Notes under the pieces: generated by a model
The model's database searches: none
What the model was told of the DNA's origin: nothing
What the model saw: only the letters and a program-made list of their open reading frames with translations
NCBI GenBank assembly: GCA_026636295.1
Contig: CP089463.1
Coordinates: 1,054,001 to 1,118,000, forward strand
Source of the DNA: Medakamo hakoo
Lineage: Eukaryota; Chlorophyta; Trebouxiophyceae; Coccomyxaceae
Direction: 5' to 3'
Length of the DNA stretch: 64,000 bases
In this document: in pieces, positions 1 to 10,351 of the stretch
How positions within the stretch are numbered: position 1 is the stretch's first letter
Layout of the letters: every line of letters begins with the position of its first letter
Position numbers and translations under genes: made by a program

Positions 1-457
1 CTGCGCCCTCGCCGGCGTGCGGGTGGACCACGCCTCCCCGTCCATCGCCAACAACGCGGCCGTGCTCGTGCGGGAGGGCGGGTCACTCACGCTGCAAGCG
101 TGTGGGCTGACCTCGTCCACTGGCAATGGCCTGGCCGTGGAGGGCGCCGCCGCCGCGGACGGCTGCGACCTCAGCGGCTGCAAGCACGGCTTCGGCGCCG
201 CAGCGTTTGGCGAGAGCCTGGTGCTTACCCGCTGCGCCGTCACCGGCAACGGGCGTGGCGGCGTCCTGGCGCGCGGCGTGGCCTGCCTGTCCGTGTCCGG
301 CTGTGCAGTGACCAAAAACGGGGGGCCGGGCCTGGACCTCGCGGCGGGTGGCGAAGGCTGCGGCGGCGCGGCCGTGGCCGTCGGGTGCGACCTGGCCGGG
401 AACGCTGGCGGGCGGGCGAGGATAGGGGACGGCTGGGCGGGCGGGGGCGTGGAATGA
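1..457 (+). CDS. right-handed beta-helix protein, C-terminal fragment
   Basis: The frame is open from the window edge (base 2) to a TGA at 455-457, giving the last 151 residues of a protein whose start lies outside the window. The residues form repeating turns of about 22-24 amino acids with regular Gly, Asn and Cys spacing, such as 'SLTLQACGLTSSTGNGLAVEG' (shown to its first 20 here: SLTLQACGLTSSTGNGLAVE) and 'LSVSGCAVTKNGGPGLDL'. This pattern is typical of parallel right-handed beta-helix (pectate-lyase-like or NosD-like) domains. The fold is inferred from repeat spacing; no catalytic residues can be assigned and the substrate or partner is unknown. Its stop lies only 32 bp from the stop of the converging PPR-like gene, so the two 3' UTRs probably overlap. 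Confidence 0.6.
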   Translation, partial: CALAGVRVDHASPSIANNAAVLVREGGSLTLQACGLTSSTGNGLAVEGAAAADGCDLSGCKHGFGAAAFGESLVLTRCAVTGNGRGGVLARGVACLSVSGCAVTKNGGPGLDLAAGGEGCGGAAVAVGCDLAGNAGGRARIGDGWAGGGVE

Positions 458-489
458 AGCCAACAATGCACAATGTGGATATTCACAAT

Positions 490-2934
490 TCACTGGGGGC
501 CCCACGGCCCGGGCGCGCGGCGACTGCCGCCGGCGCCGCCCCGCCCGGGCAGATCGCGGTCCGACCCGCTCTCACTGCCGCCGCCCCCGCCCCGCCCGCG
601 CCCGCCCGACAGGCGGCGGCCGGCCGCCCCCCTAAACGGCGTCGCCCGGCTTGTGGGTGGCGGGCCAGCATTACTGGCCTTGGACGCGGGCGGCGGCGGG
701 CCGGGCGCGCCCTGGGCAGGCGCGGCGGCCGGGCCGCGGTGCCAGCCCGGCGGCGGGGCAAACGGCGCGAGCGGGCCGGCCAGCGCGGCCGCCAGCGCCT
801 CCGCCCGCCCGGCCTCGTCCGCCGCGTCGCCCACCGCGATCAGGGCGGACAGGGCGGGCTCAAACCGCGCGTCCCGGCCCTCATCCACAAAGGGGCGCAG
901 GTAGGACACCGCGCCGTCCACGTCCCCGCCGGCCGCGAGCGTGCGCGCGACCAGCCCGACGGAGAGCGCGTCCCGCCACCCGTCCTCGGCCGCCCAGGCC
1001 GCGATGGCGCGGGCGTCCTCCACCCGCCCCAGCTCGTGCGCCGCTCCCAGGAGGCGGCGCAGGTTGGGGCGGGAGGCCGGCGGCGGGGCGGCGGCCTGTT
1101 TGTCGCCGGCGGCGCCGGCCTGCTTTGCCATCAGCGCGCCATCAGTGGCCGGGCCGCCGTCGCCGCGGCGGGCCGGGCCGTGCGTCACCGGCGCGCCCGG
1201 CGCCCAGAACAGGGGGCGCAACACCCGCGCCGCGTCCAGGGCAAAGGCAAAGCCGTCCGGGCCGCCCGCCCGCAGCGCGTCGGAGACGAGGCGGCCCGGG
1301 TCGGCGCCGCCGGCCGACGTCGCCGGGTCGCCGGCCGCGAGGTCGGCCAGCCCCGCCCGGGCGCCGGCCCAGTCGCCCAGCCACAGGCACCCCAGCGTCA
1401 GGTGCGTGCCGATGACGTACGGGGGGAGGCCGGACCCGGACGGCTGGGCCGCCGCATGCTCGCGGGCGGCGGCCCGGGCGCCGGCCAGGTCGCCCGACCG
1501 CGCGAGGGACGCCACGATGGGTCGGTGCGTGAACGTCAGCGGCCGGACGCCCGCGTCGCGCATGTCCGCCCACAGGGCCCGCACGCGCTCCACCACGGCG
1601 GCGCCCTCGTCCGTCATCCAGGGCGGGCGCCCCCCCGGCGGCGGCGGGGACGGCATGGGGTCGAAGCCGTCGTAGTAGGGGACGCACTTTTCCAGGCCGG
1701 ACAGCAGCGTCGAGTAGGTGACGTCGGTCAGGCGCACGCCCGACGCGGACGCGGACGCGTACAGCGCGGCCGCCCTGTCCAAGTCCCGGGCTTTGGCATA
1801 AGCGCAGATGGCCTGGTTGTAGGCTTCGTCATCGGGCGGGAAGCCGGCGGCGACCATGCTGGGAATGGGTTGTTGTTGGTGGGGATTGTTGGGGTGGAGG
1901 GGGTTGAGCCGCCTGGGGGAAAAAAAAAAGGGCGGGGGTTGAAAGCACGCCCACCCCGCCCGGCCCCCCAAAAGCACAAAGACGCACTTTTCCCACACGG
2001 TGTCCATGGCGGGGCCATCCCCGTTCAGCATGGCGACGTGGGCGAGCACGCCATACACGGCCCGCGTGCGCGTGGGGTAGCCCGCGCCCGCGCAGTCGAG
2101 CAGGTCGTGGAACGCGAGTGCGACGCCCGTCCCCGCCTGGCGCCCCAGGCGCCGCAGCATGGCGACGACGTCCCGCTCGCCCAGGGCTTCCAGGTCGTAC
2201 CAGGATTCCGGGCCGTTGGCGGACGACGTGCGGGGCGGCGGCGGCGGGCCGGCCGGCGGCCGGCCGTCGGACGAGGCCACGTGACCGGCGCCGGTCTCCA
2301 GGTCGACGGGCCCCGACCCGTACCCGGGCGGCGGCAGAATTCCGAACAGCGACGCCGCCAGCTTGGCCGGCCCGTCCGCCGTGGACACGTCCGTCTCCAC
2401 CAGGCGGGCGTACACCTCGTCGGCCAGCTGGATGACGGCGTACGGGACGTCGAGGCGTTTCATGGAGGTGGGGAGGGCGCTGCTGCTGTGGACGGTGTTT
2501 TTTTTATTTTGGGCGTCGGTGAGGGCGGCGGGGGCTGTGGCCGAGTGCCGAAAAAAAAAAGGTCCTGCCGCCGGCCGTCCCCCGTTCATCCCTTACCTGC
2601 CATACAGCTCGCCGTCATCGCTGCTGTCGTAGTCAGACAGCTGAAGCGCGTCCCGCACGCCCCGTGACCCGCCTTGCTCGATGGCGACGAAGTTGCGGGG
2701 TGGGGCGGGGGTGGGCGGCGGCGGTGGTCCACCCCCCCCTCTGCCGCAGCAGCCGCGCGGACGTCCCGGCCTGGACCCGCCCCCGCCGCAATGGCTGGGC
2801 AGGCATCCCGTCCTAGCGGGCGGGTCGTCTGCGTGCCGGAGGGTGGGGGCGGAGCGCAGCTGCGGGCTGAATGAGAGCGGCGGAGCGCCGGCGGCGCCGG
2901 CGTGCTCGCGACCGGGCCGCCGCGGGCCTGCATT
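490..2934 (-). CDS. pentatricopeptide-repeat-like (PPR) protein
   Basis: Three minus-strand exons are read: about 2934-2597, 2485-1988 and 1858-490. Introns 2486-2596 and 1859-1987 have GT-AG ends, and both joins keep phase ('LYGSSSALPTS' and 'VWENMVAAGFPPDDEAYNQA'). The second join restores a clear PPR-like helix pair. Further helical repeats follow ('DEAYNQAICAYAKARDLDRA', 'VTYSTLLSGLEKC', 'RPLTFTHRPIVASLARSGDL'), then a Gly/Ser-rich tail. PPR proteins are usually organellar RNA-binding factors for processing, stability or translation; here that role is inferred. The start is unresolved: the exon-1 frame has no ATG after an in-frame TAA at 2935-2937, so an upstream exon, another intron or a non-ATG start is needed. 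The overlapping frame beginning with ATG at 2933 looks like a transit peptide. Confidence 0.6.
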
Positions 2935-3286
2935 TTATTCAGTGATCCGCGATGGCTGGCCGGGAAGCTGGTCTTGCGCTGTCCCTGTTAGTACGCTCAG
3001 GCCGACGGGCCATGGGCCGGGCGGGGTGCCCGGGCGAAAATTGTCCGAACAAAAATGTGAACGTCGGCTGGCCACGACAGAACCCAGCTCTCTTTGCGGC
3101 CGGGGAAAGGGCCGGCCACGCACGCCATGGACCACGCAATCCCGCCGTCCGCCGCCACGGTCTGAGGTCGGCGCGCGCCTGGGTCACCTAGCACGCACTG
3201 AACCAGCATCCGTCGGCGCCGGCTGAGCCCGCCGCCAAACGCCGGCGCTGCCAACGCATTGGTTTTTCTTTTCCCGTCCAACAGCC
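2935..3286. promoter_or_regulatory. divergent intergenic region between PPR-like and SPX-RING genes
   Basis: About 350 bp lie between two divergently transcribed genes. No convincing ORF, tRNA or repeat was seen. It presumably holds both core promoters and 5' UTRs; no TATA box stands out. Part of an upstream PPR exon could lie here, since that gene's start is unresolved. Confidence 0.4.
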
Positions 3287-4609
3287 ATGAAGTTTGCGCA
3301 GTACCTGAAAGCCGTCGAGCTCGAGGCCCCGCCAGAACTGCAGGGGCGCTTCCTCAATTACAAGGCCCTGAAAAAGACGTTGAAGCGGTGCAATGAAGCC
3401 GCGCACGCGGCGGCAGGGTCGCCACCCGCAGCAGCCGCGGCCGGCAAACCGCCGCCGCCGGGGCATGTGCCACACGACATGGCCGCCGGCTTTGTGCGGC
3501 AACTGGAAGAGGAGGTCGCCATGGTCAACAGGTGAGGGGACTGGGGGTTGGCGGGCGCACGCGCGTCAAGTGCCGCCCTGCTGCTGCTGCCTTCCCATCA
3601 ACCCGGGCCTGACCGTTCCACTCTCCCCACCACCTCCACCTCCTCCCAGCACTTTCGAGCGGGTCGCCGCCTCGACCCTCGCCCAGTTCCGCCGGTCGTC
3701 GGCAGCCAAGCGCCTGGCTCGCCAGGCTGCGTCCGCGACGGACGCGGCCGCCAAAGCCCTGCCGCCCGCGCTGGACCCGTGGGAGACGGTCGACGACGAC
3801 GGGACGTCGAGCAGCGACGGTGGCGGGAGCCTCGCGGGCGGCCGGCCGCCGTCCTTCCTGCCGTTTCGCCTGGTGGGCGCCCTGCTGCGCGACCGGTCGA
3901 ACACGGATGCGACTGGTGGAGGGCGGTACGGCGGCGACGCCGGCGCCGGGCCGCCGGCGTCCCGCACAGCGGGCGGCGGGGGCGGGGCCGACTTTGTGGC
4001 CAGCTACGCGACGCTGGGCCGCCCGGCGGTCCGCGGCGGCAAGCGCCTCCCGCCCTGGTGGGTGGTGGCCCGGAAAGCGGTGGAACGGGCGGTCGGGCGG
4101 GCGTCTCGCCGCCTGAGCGCGTGGCGCGAACGGCGGCGAGGCGAGCGCGGCGGCGGCGGCGGCGGCGGCCCGGCCCCGCCCCGCCCACCCGACAAGCCGT
4201 TGGCCAGGGCTGCCCGGACCTGGCTCGCTCACCACCGGTCCGCCTCCGCCGCCCGGTCCCTGGCCTCATCCCGCGCCATATCCGCCAGGGCGGGCTGGGC
4301 GCGCCGGTACGCGCGCGCCAACACCGTCGGCCTGCGCAAGATCGTCAAAAAGTACGGCAAGATGTGCGGCGACCCGGACGCGGGCCGCCTTCTCCAGGCC
4401 TTTTGGAGTGGGGACGACCCGCGCAAGGCCGCCTCGTTCCTGACCTCCCCACTCGTGGCTGAACTGCGGGCGGTGGAGGTCCTGCTGTCCCACGACCGGT
4501 GCGTCAACTGTGGCGACGACGGCGGCAAGGGATGCGGTGAGGTGACGGCCGACTCGGAGCCGGGCGTGACGACCAACGGGCTGTCGCCCGCGCCGCCCGC
4601 GCCTGTGCC

Positions 4610-4641
<32 letters not shown>

Positions 4642-5855
4642 ATGCGCAGCCTGCAGAGTCTTTCTCAACTCCACCACCGCCTCCACCGCAGCTCCTGTCT
4701 GCGGAGGCGGAGGCCGAAGCCGCGGCCGCGGCCGCCCGCCGCGCGGCGAAAGGCAAGGCGCCCGCCCTCGTCCCTCAACCCGCGCTCCGCCCACCGCCGC
4801 CGTCCGACTCGGATGATGACGACGGCGGCGGCATCGTCACACTGTCGCGGCGGTGGTCCGCGCCGCCCGTGCCCGCGGCCTCACCGCTGCAGGCGCCTGC
4901 CCAGCCCGACCGCCCGACCACGCCCATCCCGCCACCGCTGGCGGCCGCGTGGGCCGAGCCCGCGGGCGGGACGACCTCCGCCGCCGCCGCGGCAGCCATT
5001 GAGAGAGGGGTCGGCGTGGTGCCGTTCTGCCCCGCTGAGGCTAGGTTTGAAGACGATGACGACGACGACGACGACGACGACGAGGACGACGACGACGACG
5101 ACGGCGGAGGGGATGGAGGACACAACGGCGGGGGTGGCGCCTGGTACGCAGGAGGCGGCGCCGGCGGCGTGCGCTCCAGCCGCCTGCCCGCCCTGTCCCG
5201 GCCCGGCACGCGCGGGCGGTCTCCGCCTGGTGGCGCGGCAGGCTCCTCCCCTCCCGGCGCGCTGGGCGCGGGAGGCCCGCCGTCGTGGCGGTCGTCGTCC
5301 GTGGGGCCGGCCGGCGGCCGCGGCGGTGGCGGGCCGCGCTCCGCCGACGCGGCGGCCCTGGACGACATGCTGGACGTGGACCCCGTCCCCTCAGCGTGCG
5401 CGCTCTCCACGGCCTCGACCGACGGCCCCGCCCCGCCGTCCGCCGCCGTCTCCCCGCACCTGCGCTGCGCCATCTGCCTGGACGTCCTCTTCCGCCCGCT
5501 CGGCCTGACGTGCGGCCACGCCTTTTGCGCCGACTGCGCCCTGGCGGCGGTGGGCCAGGGGCGGGCGGTCGGCACGCTGGCGGCCCGCCTGGCCGCGCTG
5601 GACCCGGACACCCCCTGCCCCGGCTGCCGCCGCCCCGGCGCCTTCCGCGGTGCTGTCCCCATGTTTGACACGTCTGCCCTGGCCCGGCTACGCCACCCGC
5701 GCCAGTGGGCGGAGCGGCGGGCGGAAGCGGGGGCGCGGGCCCGGCAGTTGAGGCGGGCGCTGGACAGGCGGGCGGCGCGGCAAGCGAAAAAGGCGGGGGG
5801 CAGGGCGGTCACGCCGTTTGACCTGTTGGTGGCGCCCGACACGGAGATTTTTTAG
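3287..5855 (+). CDS. SPX-domain RING-type E3 ubiquitin ligase (NLA/BAH1-like)
   Basis: Two exons, 3287-3531 and 3650-5855, are joined across a 118-bp GTGAG...CAG intron ('MVNS/TFERVAAS'), giving about 816 residues. The N-terminus is a classic SPX start (MKFAQYLKAVE, then NYKALKKTLKR), with Lys2, Tyr25, Lys26, Lys29 and Lys30 as likely inositol-pyrophosphate contacts. The last SPX helix (RKIVKKYGK) comes only near residue 308, so a low-complexity insert splits the domain. A C3HC4 RING lies near residues 687-741 (CAIC, 11 residues, CGHAFCADC, 26 residues, CPGC). Plant NLA/BAH1 ligases have this SPX-then-RING order and degrade phosphate or nitrate transporters when nutrient status changes, but are only about 330 residues long. 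The extra length is an Ala/Pro/Ser-rich linker with a poly-Asp block. The target here is not known. Confidence 0.88.
4611..4641 (+). repeat. (GCT)n trinucleotide repeat in SPX-RING linker
   Basis: About ten GCT units encode an alanine run in the linker of the SPX-RING ligase. It is in frame, so length changes would be tolerated. Confidence 0.9.
5050..5104 (+). repeat. (GAC)n repeat encoding a poly-Asp block
   Basis: Near-perfect GAC/GAT triplets encode an acidic stretch of about 18 Asp with one Glu, between the SPX and RING domains of the ligase. It is in frame and could change in length without disrupting the protein. Confidence 0.9.
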
Positions 5856-6038
5856 ATTGTGGGGATGTGAGGGCGGTGCGTGTCTGTGTGAAGGAAGAAA
5901 TTGAGAAGTTTTGTTGATGCTCGTCGGCGGGGAAGAGGCAGGGGGCGTGAGGCGGTACTGTCCGAGTTAGGGTGGCCCGGCCGCAGGTGCTCTCTCTTAT
6001 GCGCCAGACATTCGTTTACGCGCTCGCCCCACCCGAAA

Positions 6039-7803
6039 ATGCTCCGCCTCCCCGCCTCCCGCCCGCTCGTCCGCCCGGCCCCGGCCGCGGTGCGGATGAC
6101 CAGCCGTGTCCCGCACTTGTCGTCCCGGAAGATTGGGACGGCCGTCGCCTACAGCGTGCGTTTCAGGCGGAACGAGTGCGCGCGGCGCGGAAGGGCGAGC
6201 GCGCGTCGTCGCACCCCCTTGCTCACCCACTCTCTCTTCCCATCTCTCTCTCCCTCACACACCACACCTCGACTCACCACAGTCCGGCCCGCTCCCGGAC
6301 AGCGTCCTCTCCTCCGTCCGCGAGTCGGCCGCAGACATCGCGGCCCACACCACGCAGGCCGGCCACGGCGTCGGCTTCCACCACCCGTCGGCCGAGGGCG
6401 GGTACGCCTTCTACATGCCGGCCGTCTCCCTGATGGGCGCGGGCTCGCTGACGTCCGCGGCCGGCCGCATCGCGGCCCTGGGCCTCAAAAAAGCGCTCAT
6501 CGTCACGGATGCGGGCCTGCTCAAAGCCGGCGCCGTCAAGGCGGTGACCGACGTCCTGGACGGGGTGGGCGTCGCCTACTCCATCTATGGCGGGTGCGAG
6601 CCCAACCCGACGGTGGCCCAGGTCCACGCGGGCGCGCGCCAGCTGCAGGCCGAAGGCTGCGATTTCGTGGTGTCGTTCGGCGGTGGCTCGCCCCACGACT
6701 GCGCCAAGGGCATCGCCATCGTCGCGTCGCCCGGCAACCCGGACGACATCCGCGCCTTCGAGGGCGTGGACAAGATGGCGGCGCCCATGCTGCCGCTCGT
6801 CGCCGTCAACACGACGGCCGGGACGGCGTCCGAGATGACGCGGTTTGCGATCATCACGGACACGGACCGCCACGTGAAAATGGTGCGTGGGTGGGCCAGG
6901 CGCGCTCGTCCCCCTTGTGTTGTGGCTTCCCCCTGCCGCCCTGTGCGCTCACGCCCTCTCGCCCCCCCCCCCCCCCCTCCTCTCCCTTTTTTTTCCATCC
7001 CCACCCCACGGCCCAGGCCATCATCGACGCCCGGTGCACGCCCACGCTCGCCGTCAACGACCCCATCCTCCAACGCGCCCAGCCGCCCGGCCTGACCGCC
7101 GCCACGGGCATGGACGCCCTGACGCACGCCATCGAGGCGTACGTGTCCACGGCGTCCACGCCCATCACCGACGCGGCCGCGCTGCAGGCCATGCGCCTGA
7201 TCGCCCGCTACCTGCGCCGGGCGGTGGCCACGCCGGACGACATGGAAGCCCGGGACGGCATGGCGTACGCCGAGTACTTGGCGGGCATGGCCTTCAATTC
7301 GGCCGGCTTGGGCTACGTGCACGCGATGGTGCGTGTGTTTGGGGGAGGGAGGGGGTGGGGCGGCGCGGGCGTGCGCGGCTTTCATTCTTTTTTTCCACGT
7401 GCTCACCACCTCAAAACACAAACACACTCTCCAGGCCCACCAGTGCGGCGGCCTGCTCAACCTCGCCCACGGCGTGTGCAACGCCATCCTCCTGCCCGTC
7501 GTCCAAGACTACAACGGCGGCGACCCGGCCACGGCCGAGCTGTTCATCGACATCGCCGACGCGTTGGGCGTGGGGGCGCCTGGCATGGGCGGGCGGGCCG
7601 CCGTGTCGGCTGTCTTGGCCGCCATCAAGGCGCTGTCGGCGGACGTCGGCATCCCGCGCAACCTGGCGGAGCTGGGCGTGAAGCCCGAACACTACGGCTC
7701 GCTGGCCGACAACGCCCTGAAAGACGCGTGCGGCGCGACCAACCCGCGGTCGCCGACCAAGGCGGAGGTGGTGGAGCTGTTCAAGCGGGCGTGCGAGCAG
7801 TGA
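6039..7803 (+). CDS. iron-containing alcohol dehydrogenase, organelle-targeted
   Basis: Four exons (6039-6155, 6283-6882, 7017-7328, 7435-7803) are separated by three introns that all begin GTGCGT. The product is 465 residues of the group III Fe-dependent ADH family. The Gly-rich NAD(P) loop reads [12 protein letters not shown]. Metal ligands are visible as Asp and His in [11 protein letters not shown] and two His in HAMAHQCGG and LAHGVCNA; the HAMAHQ motif is rebuilt exactly across the third splice. The C-terminus ([16 protein letters not shown]) closely resembles Zymomonas-type AdhB. The first exon is Arg/Ser/Pro-rich and acid-poor, which suggests a mitochondrial or plastid presequence. The enzyme probably interconverts ethanol and acetaldehyde in dark or anoxic metabolism (inferred); a related long-chain alcohol or lactaldehyde substrate is possible. 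It converges on the PAP gene. Confidence 0.9.
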
Positions 7804-7888
7804 GGTGAGGGAGGGAGGGGGAGACGGGTGTGTGAGAACGCGCGGCCTGAGGGCACGGGGGCCTGAGACGCCGCGTGCCAGTCTGGCT

Positions 7889-7909
7889 GTGTGTGTGTGT
7901 GTGTGTGTG
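7889..7909. repeat. (GT)10 microsatellite
   Basis: A GT dinucleotide run lies in the 3' flank between the converging Fe-ADH and PAP genes. Confidence 0.9.
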
Positions 7910-7992
7910 AGGGGGTCTCCAGGCGACCCCCGAGGGCAGGGGGTGTCGAAAAACACGTGAACGAGGATTCTATTTTTGCTAACAGCGCGCGC

Positions 7993-9782
7993 CTACGACA
8001 CCGCGACCCCCACCCCCCGCCGCGCCCGCTGCTCCGCACACAGCCGCACCCCACGGTCGACGCCCCGCAACTCCACTTCATCCACCACCCCGCCATCCTC
8101 GCTCCGCACGAATTGGAGGCGCAGCGCGTCCCGCCCGCTCACGTCCAGGCGGACAAACCCCCACAGCTCGGCCGCCGCGTCCAGCCACGGCTCCTGGTCG
8201 CCCGAGATTTCGGAGAGGACCCGCCCGCCCGTGCCGGCCGTGACGTGCACGGTCCCGCCCGCGCCACGCGCGATGCAGGCGCCGTCCGCGACGTTGCACG
8301 ACCGGGCGTACGCGTGGACGTGGCCGGCCAGGTAGACGTCCACGCCCGCGGACGCAAGGGCCGGCTCCAGCGTCGCCCGCAAGTGGTCGCCGACCTCGCG
8401 GTTGGACTTGTGCGGGAAGGGGACGTAGAGCGGGCGGTGGCCGGCCACGACCAGCCAGGGCGTCTGGCACCGGTCGACGGCGGCCAGCGCCCGCGCCAGC
8501 CAGGCGGCCTGGGGGGAGCCGGGGCTGAGGTCGTGTTCGGTGGAGATGACGACGAGGTGGAGGGGGCCGTGCGTGGCCGCGTACCAAAACGGGGGTTGGC
8601 CGCCGCCGCCCGGCGAGGGCCCCGCGCCACGGAAGCGGGCGGCCAGGGGCACGCCGCACTCGCCGCCGGAGTCGTTGCCGTAGTTGCCCCAGGGCGGGTC
8701 GTACGGCGCCGTCGCGCCCGTCGGGTCCGCCGCCGCCGCCGTGCCGCCGCCGCCGCCGCCGCCGCCCTTGGGCCGGGCCCAGCCCGCGTCGTGGTTGCCC
8801 GGCACGACCAGCCAGGGCACGGACGCCGCCGCGGGTTCCACCAGGTCCATGAAATCGTCCCACGCGCCCGGGCGGCCGTCGGCATACGCGACGTCGCCCA
8901 GGTGGAGGACGGCCGTCGCGGTGCCCTTGCGGTTGACGGCGGCCGCGAGGGACGCCGCCGTCGCCGCCGCGCCGGGGCACTTGCCTTTCGGGTGGGTGGG
9001 CGCGCCCATGTCGCCAAACGCCAGCAGCGACGCGCCCTGGTCCGGGCCGCGGGGTGGGGCCGCGCGGAAGGGCGTGCTGCGGCTGGAACGGTCGGAGGCG
9101 CGGCGGGATGGCGCCGCCCACCCGCGTGCGCCGGCCACAAAGCGGTAGGCGTGCTGCCGGCCGGGCGCCAGCCCCGTCAGCGTGGCCTCATAAAAATGGG
9201 GGGCGACGGGCCCGGCCGCGTCCGTGGCGGGGGACGCGCACATGTCGGCCGCGGCGTACGACCCGGCCGGCTGGGCGTGGGCCAGGCCGGGCAGGCTCGC
9301 ATTGGCCGCGCCGCCCGCCGGGCCGTACGCGATGGCCAGGCTGCAGCCCGCGTCGGACGCCGCCCACTGGACGCGCATCTCCGACGGGTCGCCCGTCAGG
9401 GAGAGGTGGACCTGTGTGTGTATGGGGGGTGGATGGGATGGGGGTTGAGGGGAGAGGTTCTGCCACGCGTCGAGCGCGCGACGCCGCCAGGGCTTGTCCG
9501 GCACGCGGTTTGAGCGCTGTGTGGCCATCGGTTCCACGCTTTGTCCACGCCAGGCCACGGCTTGGTATGTCCTCATCAGTGTGCGGTGAGCACCAGTGGC
9601 AGGTACCGCGGCGATGGGCGCAGCCGCGGACCAAAACGCAGAATGCCGCGGTCGAAAAATTGTGCTCTCGCTGCCCAAACTCTCACCTGGCGCGGCCGGC
9701 AGTCCGGCGCCGGCGCCGGGGACGCAGACGCTGACAGGGCCAGCCATGCCAGGGCGCTGGCGGCGGTGGGCCGCCAGGGCAT
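7993..9782 (-). CDS. purple acid phosphatase, secreted or vacuolar
   Basis: Exon 1 (9782-9687) encodes a 32-residue start with a hydrophobic signal peptide (MPWRPTAASALAWLALSASA). A GTGAGA...ACAG intron joins it in phase to exon 2 (9411-7993), rebuilding the family motif RQ/VHLSLTGDPSEMRVQW. The total is 504 residues. An N-terminal fibronectin-III-like PAP domain is followed by a metallophosphoesterase domain with the full dinuclear metal set: GDMG, GDVAYADG, GNHD, VVAGHRP and GHVHAYAR. The Tyr that gives PAPs their purple colour is present in GDVAYAD. The enzyme hydrolyses phosphate monoesters at acid pH and is usually induced by phosphate starvation. A phosphate-sensing SPX protein lies 4 kb upstream, though co-regulation is only a guess. 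A Gly-rich insert of about 9 residues follows GNHD. Confidence 0.93.
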
Positions 9783-10351
9783 GGGGCCGTGTGCTTCGGC
9801 GTCGACACACAGGCTGAGACGGGAAAACAAAGGAGTGAGCGCCGCCGTCTCGACGGACCGCGGCCACAACGAAGAAGACGCGCGCGCGTGCCCAGACAAA
9901 GAGCGACAGACACAGGTGCGTGCGTGGTGGCTGCCGCCCGCCCGCCCATCCTCCCACCCACCTCACCCAGGCACTGCCTTGAGGGCGTTGCGCACTCCAT
10001 GTTGCACGCACGGCGGGTTTAGCAGGCGCGCGTCGTGCCTTGGTTGGGCCGAAAACGAAACGCGCGCGGTGCAAACGCATGCGGCCTAGCCGAGGCGGGG
10101 GACCGCCACGATGGCGCCTGCACTCCCTCCGACACAGCGCCCACGCATTCACGACTCCGCATGCGTGAGACTGAGCTGCATAAAGCGGGGGAAAATGCCA
10201 GCACATCGACGCACAGCCGTGTGGTGTGCACGCCCCCAAACACGTAAAAGCGCCGCAAAGTCCGTGAGGCCAACTCCATCCCCTCCCTCACCTCCAACCT
10301 TCACACACTCGCCGGACAGCCCCGCCCGCCTCATCACATCACGCCAACACC
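9783..10351. promoter_or_regulatory. divergent promoter region, PAP / secreted Cys-rich protein
   Basis: This 569-bp gap lies between the PAP start on the minus strand and the small secreted protein start on the plus strand. No coding exon, tRNA or repeat is convincing. An A/T-rich CATAAA patch at about 10180-10187 could be a core element of the rightward promoter, but this is weak. Confidence 0.4.

Noticed and set aside
3195-3281. Minus-strand frame starting at 3281 as a first exon for the PPR-like gene
   Set aside because: It can splice in phase to an acceptor near 2863, but its start would lie 6 bp from the SPX-RING start codon, leaving no room for two leaders. The evidence is too weak to call.
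7018-7190. Frameshifts in the Fe-ADH gene suggesting a pseudogene
   Set aside because: The frame changes are fully explained by three GT-AG introns that restore conserved motifs.
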